DNA of 64,000 nt, from assembly GCA_951640165.1 (NCBI GenBank), contig OX621255.1, positions 28,246,001 through 28,310,000 on the forward strand, given 5' to 3'. The notes under the pieces are model-generated. The model worked only from the letters and a program-made list of their open reading frames with translations, was not told the origin of the DNA and made no database searches. The first letter of the stretch is position 1; each line of letters starts with the position of its first letter. Shown here one piece after another: positions 41,801 to 48,791 of this stretch. A program made the position numbers and the translations under genes. Source of the DNA: Pseudoips prasinana (taxonomy: Eukaryota > Arthropoda > Insecta > Lepidoptera > Nolidae).

Positions 41801-44800
41801 GGACATAACAATGAAATTATACAATAACAGAAAAACAAACAATGAAAATTTTACACTTAATATTCGTCAATCTAGGTGAAAAGGCATCTATCTCAGCATT
41901 GGCCGTCGCAATATTGCGACAGCGCTGATATTCTGATAGCGCCCGACTGTGGGGTCCACAGATAGTTAAACCCCATTACATACTATAATAAAATGAAGTA
42001 ACAGATACTTGATAAACTAAATACATTAATAATACAAATAAAAAGAATATAATACAGTGAAGAAGATAGAAATATGTACCTAAGTATGTCGAAAAAAAAA
42101 ATAATAATAATAACATTAAATCACAAAATAATAATATAAATGAGATTCATACAATTTCAAATAGATAAAATAATTTAAATACTCTCAAACAAGAACACTC
42201 GACAGAGTCTGAGACTTGCGACTCAGATGTAGGTTTAAGGGGGCCCCCAGTGATGCATCAACGCTCTCCTTCGCTGCCTCTCAGTATTCCCTCCTCTTCC
42301 TAGCCAAATTTGGTAAGATCCTAATAATGCCGCTTTGTATACACGTCCTAATATAGAACTTCTGGAAGTTCTTGATAATCCTAGGTGTTTTAATAGGTTA
42401 TAGAGGGATTTTGCTGGTAGGTATACCCCTCGCACCCACTTCCACGGCATATAATATCTAGGGACAAAGTCACACAGATCATCCTAGCCCCAAACTAAGC
42501 AAAGCTTGTACTATGGGTACCAGGCGACGATATACATACTTATATAGATAGATAAATGCCTTTGGCATTAAGTCCGCCTTTGTGCAATTCTGTGCAAGAA
42601 GTTTTTAAATAAAAAATAAATAAATAAATAAACACATAGAAAACATCCATGACTCAGAAACAAATATTCGTGCTCATCACACAAATATATGCACTTACCG
42701 GGATTCGAACCCAGGACCACCAGCTTCGTAGGCAGGAGCACTAGCAACTAGGCTACGGTGACCGTCATATAAATTAACCACAAAACCGTTTCTGGTTAAT
42801 TAATTTGATTAGTCGTAATACTTGTTTGTCTTGAACGCGTGATCTGTAGGGATGTCGCTTTCCCACGGTACGGTAAGCTCTATGAGCACGACGTGTTTTA
42901 ATTTTCGTGAATAAAGGAATATGTCCGGTCTAGATGGCAAAGCGCCAATATCCTCTGGGATTTTGTAATGTTTTTCATTCGTGTCCATCAATATGGTCCA
43001 ATCATTTGCACTACTTAGGATTGAATAAGGCTTTTGTGTGGATTTCTTTACTGAGCCTTCAATAAAATAAAAAAGGTTTTTATTCACGTAGACTTTAAAA
43101 AAGCGCTTGTAAATAGTCAGGACATGTTTGTAGTAATATAGTTGTATTTATTATTATTTCTAGTAGGTAACATAATTGATTGTATGAAAACATTTATAAA
43201 ATTTATTTTATAATAGCAATGATATTTAGCTAGCTCGTATCAAGTTATCGTCAAAAGATTATGTTTAAGTTTAAGTCTAATATTTTTACTACATATTGTC
43301 AATGGTTCTGTCTATATTAAGGTATTATTATTATTATGACGGACCTTGTGTTAATAACGACGGTCGCGCTTTAATGCTACCACCGGATCCAATGCGCCCT
43401 AACTGAGAAGACCCAGCGAAACAAACTCAGTGGGTTCATCTACTACCGGTTTCAACACGACCCAGTTGAGACGGTCCGGCGAAACATACTCAAGCGGGCA
43501 TGAACATGGGATTTGGTCCAATTAGAGTAATTATTTTGTAGGCAAACACAATATATGCTCGATCGGTTGTCTGAATGCTTATTATTTTAGATTATATTCC
43601 TTCCTTAACAAAGTCCACGTGTCTTATATTTGTTGTCAATCCCTTGTTTGCCCTAGCGACTGAGAGACTCACAGCTTCATATATGATTTCTAATACCCTC
43701 TCATGGCGTCGTGAGTAATGACCCCTATCTAGGAGCACCCTACAACCTATTAACATGTACCTAGCCGTACCAATTTCCTCGCCACAGGTATTACAGGACT
43801 TTTCTGTGGCTTTCCCCGATCGTCGATCATCGTCATCCATTACTTTGGTCGGGGAGGGTCATCTGAAACGCTTTTTGAAAGAATTTTAGTAGAGCAGGTG
43901 ATCAGTCTTATAAAGTGGCACACTCAAACCCTAGAGGTTTCTGTGCCACTTCTAAAAAACAAACTTGTTATTATTGCTCAATAAATCTATTAAAAAAAAT
44001 AGAGTGTACATGTTAAGGCTTGTGGGATACAAAATTCACTTAGAGTTAACCACTCGTTTTGCATTTCTAGGTTCATTGCGTGCACTCTATAGCTGTCATT
44101 TTCGTCCTGTTGAAGAAATTATTTTGTTATGTCTCTGTCTGTCTGTTTCGCTCTCGGGCCTAATACCCCATCTCATACCGTAGAGGGCGTAGAAGTCGTC
44201 CGGGAGTATCTACCAGAGAACGGGCAGCAGCGTCTCTCTGTGTACTTAGGCCATCACACTGCGATCGCCAACCCGTCTGCAAAATGGTGCTGCCCGCATC
44301 CAGCGGCTTTCCGCCGTATATTATTATACTGCTGCTGGGGTACTCATTTTTTTTGTCTCATACAGTCGTCGCCTTTAGTCGACTTCGTGTGACTTGTTAA
44401 TTTTGTAAATGTGCGCGGATGCACCCACCGTTTGTTCATCTTGCAAGAGGTTATTTTAATTGCTTGACTGAAATGGAATGTAATTGTTTATTACCTCACA
44501 ATTATTTTGATTAACTAGATGTCATCGGTTCTGTGCGTGGATTAGCCCACATATCACAATGTAAAAACAAAAAAGGCGTAAAAAAAATCAAAAGCAAAAG
44601 AAGACGAAAAAAGCAAGCCCGGAGTTTTTTTGTGGCTTTCTTCTCCGGGTCGTCCACCTAGGTAGCTAGAGAAAGCTGCAGGCTAGCTAGGGTAGGATCA
44701 TCAGCGGCGAGGATCGCGTTGCCTCCTTAACACGGGATCGGTAATCCCGAGCAAGTGATCTGCCCCCCATTTCGAATTCCATCTTTTTACTTCAGCGCCT

Positions 44801-47712
44801 GAGCTGTGGCCCGAACCCCATAAGGGTGCCCTCAGGTATTAGTCGCTTAAATTAAGCTACTGGTTGAGAGCCTTTTGCGCTAGCCAACTGCACGTTGTTT
44901 TCAATTCTTTAATTTGATATACTGTTGCTAAATGTAACAATAATAGCTTAGTAACTTGCTATTTATTATTTATTTAAGGATATTAAAAATATGTGTGACG
45001 AAACAGACCGCACGGACGGACTAATTAAAAAAATACGTTGCTTTAATTACTGTTTTTAAACTGTATTTATGTAATACATTGTGAGGTTGACAAGTACAAG
45101 TGTATGTAAATACCCAAGTGCTGAATAAATTTCATTATTTCAGCTTCGGTAAAACAACAAATAATAAAAATATAATACATTTAAACGTATATTTTTTTTA
45201 AAGTCTATGTGATATCTTTGTATTTTATTGTTAATAGCCAATTGTTTCCTTCCAGGACAATACTCCCAAGCTTACGACAAACGGCAACCATACGAAACCG
45301 ACATCAAAGTGCCGCTCGTCATCAAAGGGCCCCGCGTCAAGCAGAACACCACCAGCGACCAGCCCGTGTTAAACATTGATATAGCGCCGACTATCCTCAG
45401 TCTAGCCGGGGTCAAAGTACCGCCGCATATAGATGGGAAACCTATCGATTTGGAAGGGAAGGACGAGATGGGTGAGAGGTATATGCTGGTGGAGTATTTC
45501 GGGGAAGGAAGCGATGGTTCGGTGGATGAGAGCTGTCCGTGGAAGTTTGATGGGGAGAATCTATCGGTAAGTTTTTTTTACACTTACAGCATGTTGCAGA
45601 GATATTTGAAAAAACATCCCTGAATTATTCCCTGTATCGTGGGATACTTTACAAATATATAATTGACGGACAGAAATAATATCCAGACTCAGAATAACTA
45701 TTAACGGGTCACAAATAGTTATCCTGCGCGGGAATCGAACCCGGGACACGAAATGGTGAGGCGACTGTTTTAACCACTGCACTACACGTGCAGTCAAAAT
45801 CCATTGTTAGATAGCTTACAATAAATGATCTGGAGTAGCTTATTGACGGGCCTGTGGTTGGTAAATATGCTTACTTTGCACGCCGCAGGTCGTCGATTCC
45901 CACCCATGACAGATATTTGTGTGCATGAACATGTCAGTTTGTCTTGAGTCTTGAGCAGTGAGGGTGTAATTATCTATATAAGTATTATATTGACATCTAT
46001 ATGAGTAGTATATTGACTATACAATAAAACTTTTCAGGAATGCTATCCAGAATACGACTGCAAATGCCAAGACTCGCGCAACAATACGTACGATTGTGTC
46101 CGCCACTTCGCTCCCAGGATCAATAAGAAATATTGCCAGTTCAAAGATGACCAGGTAAGTAACTCCTTTTTTATATCAGAGGGCGACAAACAAGCTAGTG
46201 GGTTACCTGATGGTAAGTGAACTTCGCCGCCCATGGACACCCCCGCACCAGAGAAGTCGCGGGTGAGTTGCCGGCCTTTAAGAGTCAGCAAACAAGTGTT
46301 GCTGCCCCTTCCCCCCACCCCGATGAGCTCTGGCGACCTTACTGACACGCCGAAATACATCATTAAGTTATTAATGTTATTATTAAGGAATGTCTTCTAT
46401 AAGGTGGAAGTACTTCCCCAGTCGGGCTGCTCTTTGAGCGAATCAACGCTGTGCCCTACTATCTCTCCTTACTATAACACTATTTGAGAAACAGAAAACT
46501 ACGTAACAAATTACCTACTTTTCTGTTTCTTTTAATCTTTCTAGTTTTACTGAATTTGTTGCACCTTTCTTACTGTATACAACAATTTTCCACCTTAAGG
46601 TTGTCTGTAGGAAATCGCAGCTAGCGATATGACCGCCCTTTGTACAGACGCCAGCACATCCAGCTGCCCCAATCTGTCAAATTGCTTTTATAGATTTTCA
46701 ACTTTACCACATAAGGGCGTGCGTTCCCATTGAGGGACCACATATAAATGTTGAGCTTAAGAAAGCGTCAGCCTTTAGTAAAAGTTCTCAAACATTTGTA
46801 AACTTAGCCCCTAGTTTGTAAAAGTAGCCACTCCAAAGTTACAATCGGTCAAAGGTGGTCCGTCAGACGTAACTGAGAGACATCCATAACTCTTAACATA
46901 GTTACAATTTACAACTGCTATAAATTATTACTCTTAGGAAAACATTTGCAAAACGAGAGTTTTAAATATTGTACTTTCCCGTTTGGTGTATAAAAAGAAC
47001 TAGCATGCAGAAGGTGTTCTCTCAACCGATCATCACAAGATCATACCGCCGCATAAGGTTCACTTTCAATTGGGGAAATTTGACAGATTGGGTTAGCTTG
47101 ATGTGCTGGCGTCTGTACATTATTATGCTACTATATTTGTTTGTGTGCGGTGACGACGGCACATATCAAAATTAAATTTATGATTTCCCATTTTTGACAT
47201 ACCAAAATATAATCACCCCATGTCATCCCATATCTACCATAGAACGGGCAGCAGCATCTTTCTGAGCACTATGACCATCATACTGTGATCGCCAACCCGT
47301 CTGCCAAACGTGGCGATTATGGCATACTAGCTGTACCCCGCGGTTTTACCCGCGTTAAAATTTCTAAATTATAGCCGATGTGCTAATCTACGGTGTCAGC
47401 TAACTCCATACCAAATTTTATTAAAATCGCTCCAGCCGTTTAGACATGAAGAAGTAACAAACATACCCACTCACAAACTTTCGCCTTTATAATATTAGTG
47501 TGATCCTCCAAGATGATTCTTGATAAATTACCTAATACACAGCATTTTCCTTTCTTTTCCAGCACTTCGTGGAAATATATGACCTGGACCGCGATCCGTT
47601 CGAACTAAGTAACGCTTACAGCCACACGATGCCGGCCGTGAAACACTGGTACAGCTTCAAGTTGAAACGACTGGCGATGTGCTCCGGCGCAGCCAACTGT
47701 GATGAAGTTTAA
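26817..47712 (+). CDS. Gns: N-acetylglucosamine-6-sulfatase (GNS type), 9 exons, complete
   Basis: Exons: 26817-26930, 27010-27069, 38718-38921, 39750-39902, 40443-40610, 41404-41605, 45256-45566, 46038-46154, 47563-47712; they join in frame to 492 aa. Lysosomal enzyme removing 6-sulfate from N-acetylglucosamine of heparan and keratan sulfate. Seen: signal peptide (1-17), RPNFVLILTDDQD (calcium aspartates D29, D30), the sulfatase signature CCPSR at 65-69 (C65 would become formylglycine) and YTSDNGYH (D295, N296). Cysteine pattern and NNTYDCVR / YCQFKDDQ near the C-terminus match GNS rather than other sulfatases. Two donors are GTTAGT (exons 1 and 3); the rest are near consensus. Intron 2 (11.6 kb) carries an antisense 5.5-kb retrotransposon; intron 5 has tandem copies of its own 5' splice site. 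Exon 6 is extremely GC-rich. Start is 40 bp after the Tom6-like stop. Confidence 0.95.
27165..27420 (+). mobile_element. SINE family A variant with a hairpin
   Basis: Head TGATCTGTTGGTCTAGTAGT, B-box GGTTCGATCCCCACC and end TCGGGATCAGATGGTAGTGT. In place of the usual TATATAAGTATG it has a 13-bp-arm hairpin (27287-27299 and 27312-27324). Confidence 0.7.
27430..28000. other. Intronic stretch with a LINE scrap and an 18-bp hairpin
   Basis: 27445-27505 encodes RLWNALPECVPIYKISVS and a stop, typical of the end of CR1/L2-type reverse transcriptases. 27898-27945 is a perfect hairpin (18-bp arms, TAGTTTAACACTTTCACT, 12-nt loop). Nothing else recognised. Confidence 0.5.
27990..28085 (-). mobile_element. 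LINE/SINE 3' end shared with 45055-45145
   Basis: Complement of TAATACATTGTGAGGTTGAC, GTACAAGTGTATG, CCCAAGTGC and TGAATAAATTTCATTATTT seen in plus orientation at 45055-45145. Family unknown. Confidence 0.5.
28175..28255 (+). mobile_element. RTE-type LINE extreme 3' end
   Basis: GGAGATCTTTGGGGGAGTCC then GTCCAGCTGTGGACGTC and a (GAT)n tail, the plus-strand form of the ends at 25650, 25985 and 51345. Confidence 0.65.
28590..28760 (+). mobile_element. RTE-type 3' UTR fragment
   Basis: GGTTGTCTGGAAGAAATCGC then AGTAGCGATAAGACCGCCC resembles the 3' UTR of the RTE element at 62700-62760 and pieces at 30910-30955 (minus) and 46595-46640. Ends in ACTTACTTTACTTTAC repeats. Confidence 0.5.
29000..29220 (+). 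mobile_element. SINE family D
   Basis: B-box-like GGTTCAAATCCCGAG, GGGATTTTTCTGTAAAG, CCGTCGGTCCTGTACCTGAA and ATGGAATAGAAAGTGCCC. 3' end truncated. In sulfatase intron 2. Confidence 0.75.
29736..29870. mobile_element. 135-bp TA-flanked MITE
   Basis: CAGATACCAGCACATCCAGC to the complement of CAGACGCCAGCACATCAAGC, TA on both sides. Same family as 14214-14348 and 24307-24441. Confidence 0.9.
29935..30172 (-). mobile_element. SINE family B (minus)
   Basis: Reverse copy: CTAAGCAAAGCTTGTACTAT, GCACCAGGCGACGATATAC, the B-box complement CCGGGATTCGAACCC and the head complement CCAACTAGGCTAC. Confidence 0.85.
30175..30295 (-). mobile_element. LINE 3' fragment (6605-6815 family, minus)
   Basis: CATATCAGCGAAAGTATGGA, GGGGAGATATTCCATAATCG and CTGCCCGTTCTCTGGGAGA are the complemented landmarks of the family; the middle is shortened. 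Confidence 0.45.
30304..30735 (-). mobile_element. LINE 3' tail, family E (minus)
   Basis: Starts with the reversed A-rich end (AAAAAAGGTTTTTATTCACG then TAGACTTTAAAAAAGCGC) and carries ATATTTTTACTACATATTGTC, then TATGACGGACCT and GTTAATAACGACGGTCGCGC. Same order at 43058-43591 and 63640-64000 (minus) and, reversed, at 37930-38175. Confidence 0.65.
30961..31416. repeat. 76-bp minisatellite, 6 copies, in sulfatase intron 2
   Basis: Unit starts TGCTCTTCCAGCAACCTAGG. Starts at 30961, 31037, 31113, 31189, 31265 and 31341 are exactly 76 bp apart and nearly identical. The unit extends from an RTE-type 3' UTR piece at 30840-30960. The array ends in a 38-bp perfect palindrome at 31410-31447. Confidence 0.95.
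31410..31447. repeat. 38-bp perfect palindrome without loop
   Basis: AACAAATTTCCTAAAAGGT is followed directly by its exact complement. It starts in the last minisatellite unit and extends into unrelated sequence. Confidence 0.95.
31474..31838 (+). mobile_element. SINE family D, full length
   Basis: Best family D copy: A-box-like GGTTTAGCGGTAGC, B-box GGATTCAAATCCCGGG, then TTTTCTGTAAAAAG, GGAGAGCACGTAAAGCCGTC, TAATATGTCCCGCGCAAATG, and end GGCTAGGAGGACATT. Confidence 0.9.
32055..35784 (-). CDS. Retrotransposon ORF2: endonuclease, reverse transcriptase, RNase H (one frameshift)
   Basis: Starts at 35784 (MANTNIDHKIIKINILQWNA). APE endonuclease motifs: QWN, SETWLEP, FLGDFNAHH, SSPDISLVSS, LGSDHLV. 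RT motifs: PGRDPELVSSLRPISLMSC, CFLDIDNAYNN, LAQGDPLSPLLFNI, SQYADDFVLYF. RNase H: YTDGSKE, NIELIAI, LTDSRSALQQ, NEEVDILAKQ, then a CX2C..HX4C-type cysteine motif (SPLCSECGILEDAIHIMVEC). The frame changes inside an A8 run (T run 34210-34217 on the plus strand): frames 35784-34177 and 34220-32055 overlap there, so one extra base in the homopolymer explains it. About 1,240 aa in all. RNase H after the RT points to the I/LOA/R1 side of non-LTR elements. Confidence 0.92.
34210..34217 (-). other. Homopolymer frameshift site in ORF2
   Basis: Eight A (minus strand) after TGTG. With seven A the reading would pass from WYCEKK into GLFSAETVGF without a break; with eight it ends soon after. It may be a true mutation or a base-call error in a homopolymer. 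Confidence 0.8.
35817..37334 (-). CDS. Retrotransposon ORF1: gag-like nucleic-acid-binding protein
   Basis: 505 aa, start at 37334 (MSEGVFDNERSQGS). Three consecutive zinc knuckles near residues 220-275: CSRCWRYGHPTKFC (CX2CX4HX4C), CPKCGQNHANC and CVNCKGNHISLAKTC, as in gag proteins of Jockey and I-like elements, where they bind element RNA and form the ribonucleoprotein. The C-terminal half is serine-rich and low complexity. ORF2 begins 32 bp downstream. No internal stops. Confidence 0.92.
   Translation of the reverse strand: MSEGVFDNERSQGSIDNVNMEGSNMEEVDIIQNESQMSNDEDIQNKEGEWTLSGREKRRKIEKIDICITSTEQLPKQFALAKLFGEENICGINGIKYVNAFKIIVTFEDVLSAEKLASSQSIKDKGWKVYKTWEVGLCYGVIRDIDMDLSDTDLLASIVKSNNNCEILSVKRLNRRGPESGWIPTEIVRICFKGSSRPEYIKIINIRVKVEPFIFPVTQCSRCWRYGHPTKFCPSLKIICPKCGQNHANCETNTFKCVNCKGNHISLAKTCPVFIKEKKIRKLMSEFNCTYRRALTMYVPPFSPRPNPQYEASHPTSANNRPVLLPNTLSSPTTYAEVVANTNKYTNIADNAPIRVRPSKRKQRNSSGQKSLELNSSSSESDIVVEDEESTVAGGRITTEDSPRARRRHYLHRVTTTRADLIDNGLSTTSDTHMNISENDERCKQPEPELLHSRNETFSSLISKIKKLIFSKRDSWTIKLKKNYQHVYRLVRVCYYAKYYGRIYF
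37640..38175. mobile_element. Two LINE fragments back to back
   Basis: 37690-37880 read on the minus strand encodes WNKLPERVVMAPTLNSFKNR and LAASVLHK, a CR1/L2-like RT end with an (ATT)n run. 37930-38175 is the plus-strand family E tail (GACAATATGTAGTAAAAATA, then GCGCTTTTTTAAAGTCTACG and TGAATAAAA). Confidence 0.6.
38460..38710 (+). mobile_element. SINE family B, abutting sulfatase exon 3
   Basis: TAGCCTACTTGGTAGTGCTC, GGTTCGAATCCCGG, GTGATGAGCACGAATATTTG and GATGATCTGTGTGACATTG. It ends about 10 bp before the acceptor AG of exon 3 (38716-38717), so the SINE supplies the branch-point and pyrimidine-tract region. Confidence 0.85.
38945..39135 (+). mobile_element. 5S rRNA-derived SINE (or 5S pseudogene with SINE tail)
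   Basis: GGTCCGTAAGCGATCGGCGA, GGTTAAGTAACTAGG and GGTCAGTCCATAGATGGGTG then ACCGCC follow the order and spacing of the internal promoter half of 5S rRNA. The tail GTTAAGCTGTCGGTCCCGGT, GTAGTCATTAGAC and CCACTGGCCATAC is not 5S and is shared with 59105-59302. It starts 23 bp after exon 3. Confidence 0.7.
39163..39520 (-). mobile_element. SINE family D, full length (minus)
   Basis: Complement of the 31474-31838 copy: AATGTCCTCCTAACC.., AAAGAGGTCAGGTACGTTAC, GTGCTCTCCGAGGCACG and the head complement GAACACGCTACCGCTAGACC. Confidence 0.85.
39925..40215 (+). mobile_element. Dispersed repeat (GTTCCGTAGCCAAATGGC-type)
   Basis: Plus-strand copy of the repeat at 140-524: head AGTTCCGTAGCCAAATGGC, a (GTCTGTCC)n stretch, CTGTTGAAACTTGGTAAATA and CACACAAAAATAGAAAAAAT. 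Begins 23 bp after exon 4. Confidence 0.6.
40583..40880 (+). repeat. Degenerate tandem triplication of the exon 5 / intron 5 boundary
   Basis: The genuine boundary (donor GTAATAAG at 40611) is followed by two decayed copies, donor-like GTAATAAAA at 40722 and GTAATAAAG at 40834 (spacing 111 and 112 bp). Each is preceded by an exon-like ATCCYAAATTCAACATTA-type block and followed by ACTTACTTTTCTTTGCGAT or its variant. Confidence 0.85.
42468..42770 (-). mobile_element. SINE family B (minus) carrying an inserted LINE tail
   Basis: Reverse SINE B with CTAAGCAAAGCTTGTACTAT at one end and GGGATTCGAACCCAGGACC at the other. It is split at 42556-42631 by a CR1/L2-type tail (GCCTTTGGCATTAAGTCCGC and an (AAAT)n end). 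Inserted into the RLE-type LINE. Confidence 0.85.
43058..43591 (-). mobile_element. Family E LINE tail inserted in an RLE-type LINE ORF
   Basis: Same tail as 30304-30735. The interrupted ORF has a short duplicated GAAGG at both junctions (minus strand: VKEG before, EGSVKKSTQK after), consistent with a small target duplication. Confidence 0.65.
44150..44330 (+). mobile_element. LINE 3' fragment (6605-6815 family)
   Basis: CCCCATCTCATACCGTAGAG, CCAGAGAACGGGCAGCAGCG, GCGATCGCCAACCCGTCTGC. Preceded by a (GTCT)n run at 44131-44147. Confidence 0.55.
44620..44900. other. Unclassified GC-richer block in sulfatase intron 6
   Basis: More GC-rich than its surroundings and probably a piece of a repeat (TCCGGGTCGTCCACCTAGGT, CGGGATCGGTAATCCCGAGC, TGGCCCGAACCCCATAAGGG). 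I recognise no family and see no ORF. Confidence 0.4.
45055..45145 (+). mobile_element. LINE/SINE 3' end shared with 27990-28085
   Basis: GTATTTATGTAATACATTG, TGAGGTTGACAAGTACAAGT, CCCAAGTGCTGAATAAATTT. Plus-strand partner of the copy in intron 2. Family unknown. Confidence 0.5.
45620..45797 (-). mobile_element. SINE family C (minus)
   Basis: CCCTGTATCGTGGGATACTT, GGGAATCGAACCCGGGACAC and the head complement CCACTGCACTACACGTGCAG. In sulfatase intron 7. Confidence 0.8.
45845..45990 (+). mobile_element. SINE family A, 5' half
   Basis: GACGGGCCTGTGGTTGGTAA, CGCCGCAGGTCG, CGATTCCCACCCATGACAG and GTGCATGAACATGTC. Ends near TATATAAGTATT. Confidence 0.7.
46178..46345 (-). mobile_element. CR1/Zenon-type LINE 3' tail (minus)
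   Basis: GAGGGCGACAAACAAGCTAG, CCTGATGGTAAGTGA, GTTGCCGGCCTTTAAGAG, CCCGATGAGCTCTGGCGACC. Starts 24 bp after exon 8. Confidence 0.65.
46645..47115. mobile_element. TA-flanked MITE split by a 337-bp unclassified insert
   Basis: MITE arms CAGACGCCAGCACATCCAGC (46645) and complement of CAGACGCCAGCACATCAAGC (ending 47115) with TA flanks. The halves are separated by 46715-47051, which is bounded by direct CATAA at 46710-46714 and 47052-47056. The insert has no ORF, no poly(A) and no TG..CA ends. Confidence 0.75.
47215..47325 (+). mobile_element. LINE 3' fragment (6605-6815 family)
   Basis: CATAGAACGGGCAGCAGCAT, CTATGACCATCATACTGTGA, GCCAACCCGTCTGCCAAACG. Cut by the Helitron at 47327. Confidence 0.55.
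47327..47503 (-). mobile_element. Complete 177-bp non-autonomous Helitron
   Basis: On the minus strand: A, then TCACACTAATATTATAAAGG at 47503, through to the GC-rich stem CGCGGGTAAAACCGCG and GGTACAGCTAG, then T. TC..CTAG ends, subterminal hairpin and A^T insertion are all visible. It lies in the last sulfatase intron, 60 bp before exon 9. Confidence 0.85.
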
Positions 47713-47991
47713 AACCAGTTTGTAGCAGTTTCCAGCCATGAAAATTACCACTTAAGAAAGGAGAAATTATGAATTCTCATTTTGAATGCCTTGAAGAAAT
47801 GGAATTAACCGCTATTTTGCGGAAATTCATTTAATTTAGGGATAGTATTTATCTGCATTTTAAAAAATCCGTTTGTATTGCAAAAGAAAATTCAGATTGC
47901 ACACCAAAATGGTTATCACAGAATATTAAAATCTTAGTAGCAATTGAATAAGCATTGCTTTTTAGGTATTTAAAAGTTGATTGTATGTGTA

Positions 47992-47997
47992 AATAAA
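47992..47997 (+). terminator. Poly(A) signal of the sulfatase gene
   Basis: AATAAA 280 bp after the stop; a second AATAAA lies at 48113-48118. Either may be used. Confidence 0.5.
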
Positions 47998-48180
47998 TTC
48001 GTTGTATGTTCAGCGTTCTAACCTAACCTACTTTTCGAGTAGCGAAATATGTTTTCAGCTACGCACGCGTAAATTTCATGTTCAAACAATATATTTGATA
48101 TAAAAATGAGTTAATAAAGCTTTTTACGTGCATTTAAAAATATCCCACGATTTAAATGTTTAATTAATATGTAGCGTTAA

Positions 48181-48298
48181 TTCCGCTATATGACAGTTTC
48201 CAAAAACCAGAATGATACCCAACACGTGTTTCTGTTCTAAACGGCCTATTCCAAAGGAGTATTAAATCTTATCATGGTTATTCTGATATTTAGCGGAA
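48181..48298. mobile_element. 118-bp MITE flanked by TTAA
   Basis: TTAA (48177-48180), then TTCCGCTATATGACAG; the other end is the complement of TTCCGCTAAATATCAG followed by TTAA (48299-48302). TIRs match at 13 of 16. TTAA duplication suggests a piggyBac- or Kolobok-type non-autonomous element, although the termini are not typical. A related end (TTAGCGGAATTAAC) occurs near 39620. Confidence 0.5.
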
Positions 48299-48791
48299 TT
48301 AACAGTGCATATCACGACATCGAGACAGTGCATTATTATTTTGTATTTAGGTCGGATAGCCTTATAATTGCGGATATACGCCTCCCTTATTCGCATGTGA
48401 CGTCAACGCTTATAGTTCAAGCAACTATGACATTAATTTGGAATAAGTGGAAGGAGTTAATCTGTAATGAGCAAGCCGTTCTCATTTGGCTATGGTACTA
48501 ACTGTCAAAAGTAGGGGTCAAGTTCTAATTATTGTGAGATTTGTATGTACAGATGTTATTGTAATAGGTCTCTTAAATAAATTACATTATTAGTTCAAAA
48601 AAATAGTGTTTTAATGATTCATTATTCAATTATTTTGCCATAAAGACGGTCAATCTGTTCCAGAATATACAGGGTGCAACAAAAATAGTTTTTTTTTAAT
48701 GCAAAATGGGTTTGCGTTTGACCACGATCTCACATGATGGTAAGTGAAGATGTGGTCGAAGGTGGACCGCGCGTACCCATAAGATGCCTGT

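Larger units (their letters stand above)
41790..43845 (-). mobile_element. Decayed LINE encoding a restriction-like endonuclease, broken by nested insertions
   Basis: Minus-strand coding pieces in order: 43840-43592 (a CNTCGEEIGTARYMLIGCRV zinc-finger-like segment), 43057-42809 (YSILSSANDWTILMDTNEKH; then SRPDIFLYSRKLKHVVLIEL, the PD..E pattern of R2/R4/NeSL-type endonucleases) and 42450-42235 (YNLLKHLGLSRTSRSSILGR, AALLGSYQIWLGR). They are separated by a family E LINE tail (43058-43591) and a SINE B (42468-42770). The 3' UTR reaches about 41790. The RT part is not in the window. Clade name uncertain. Confidence 0.65.
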
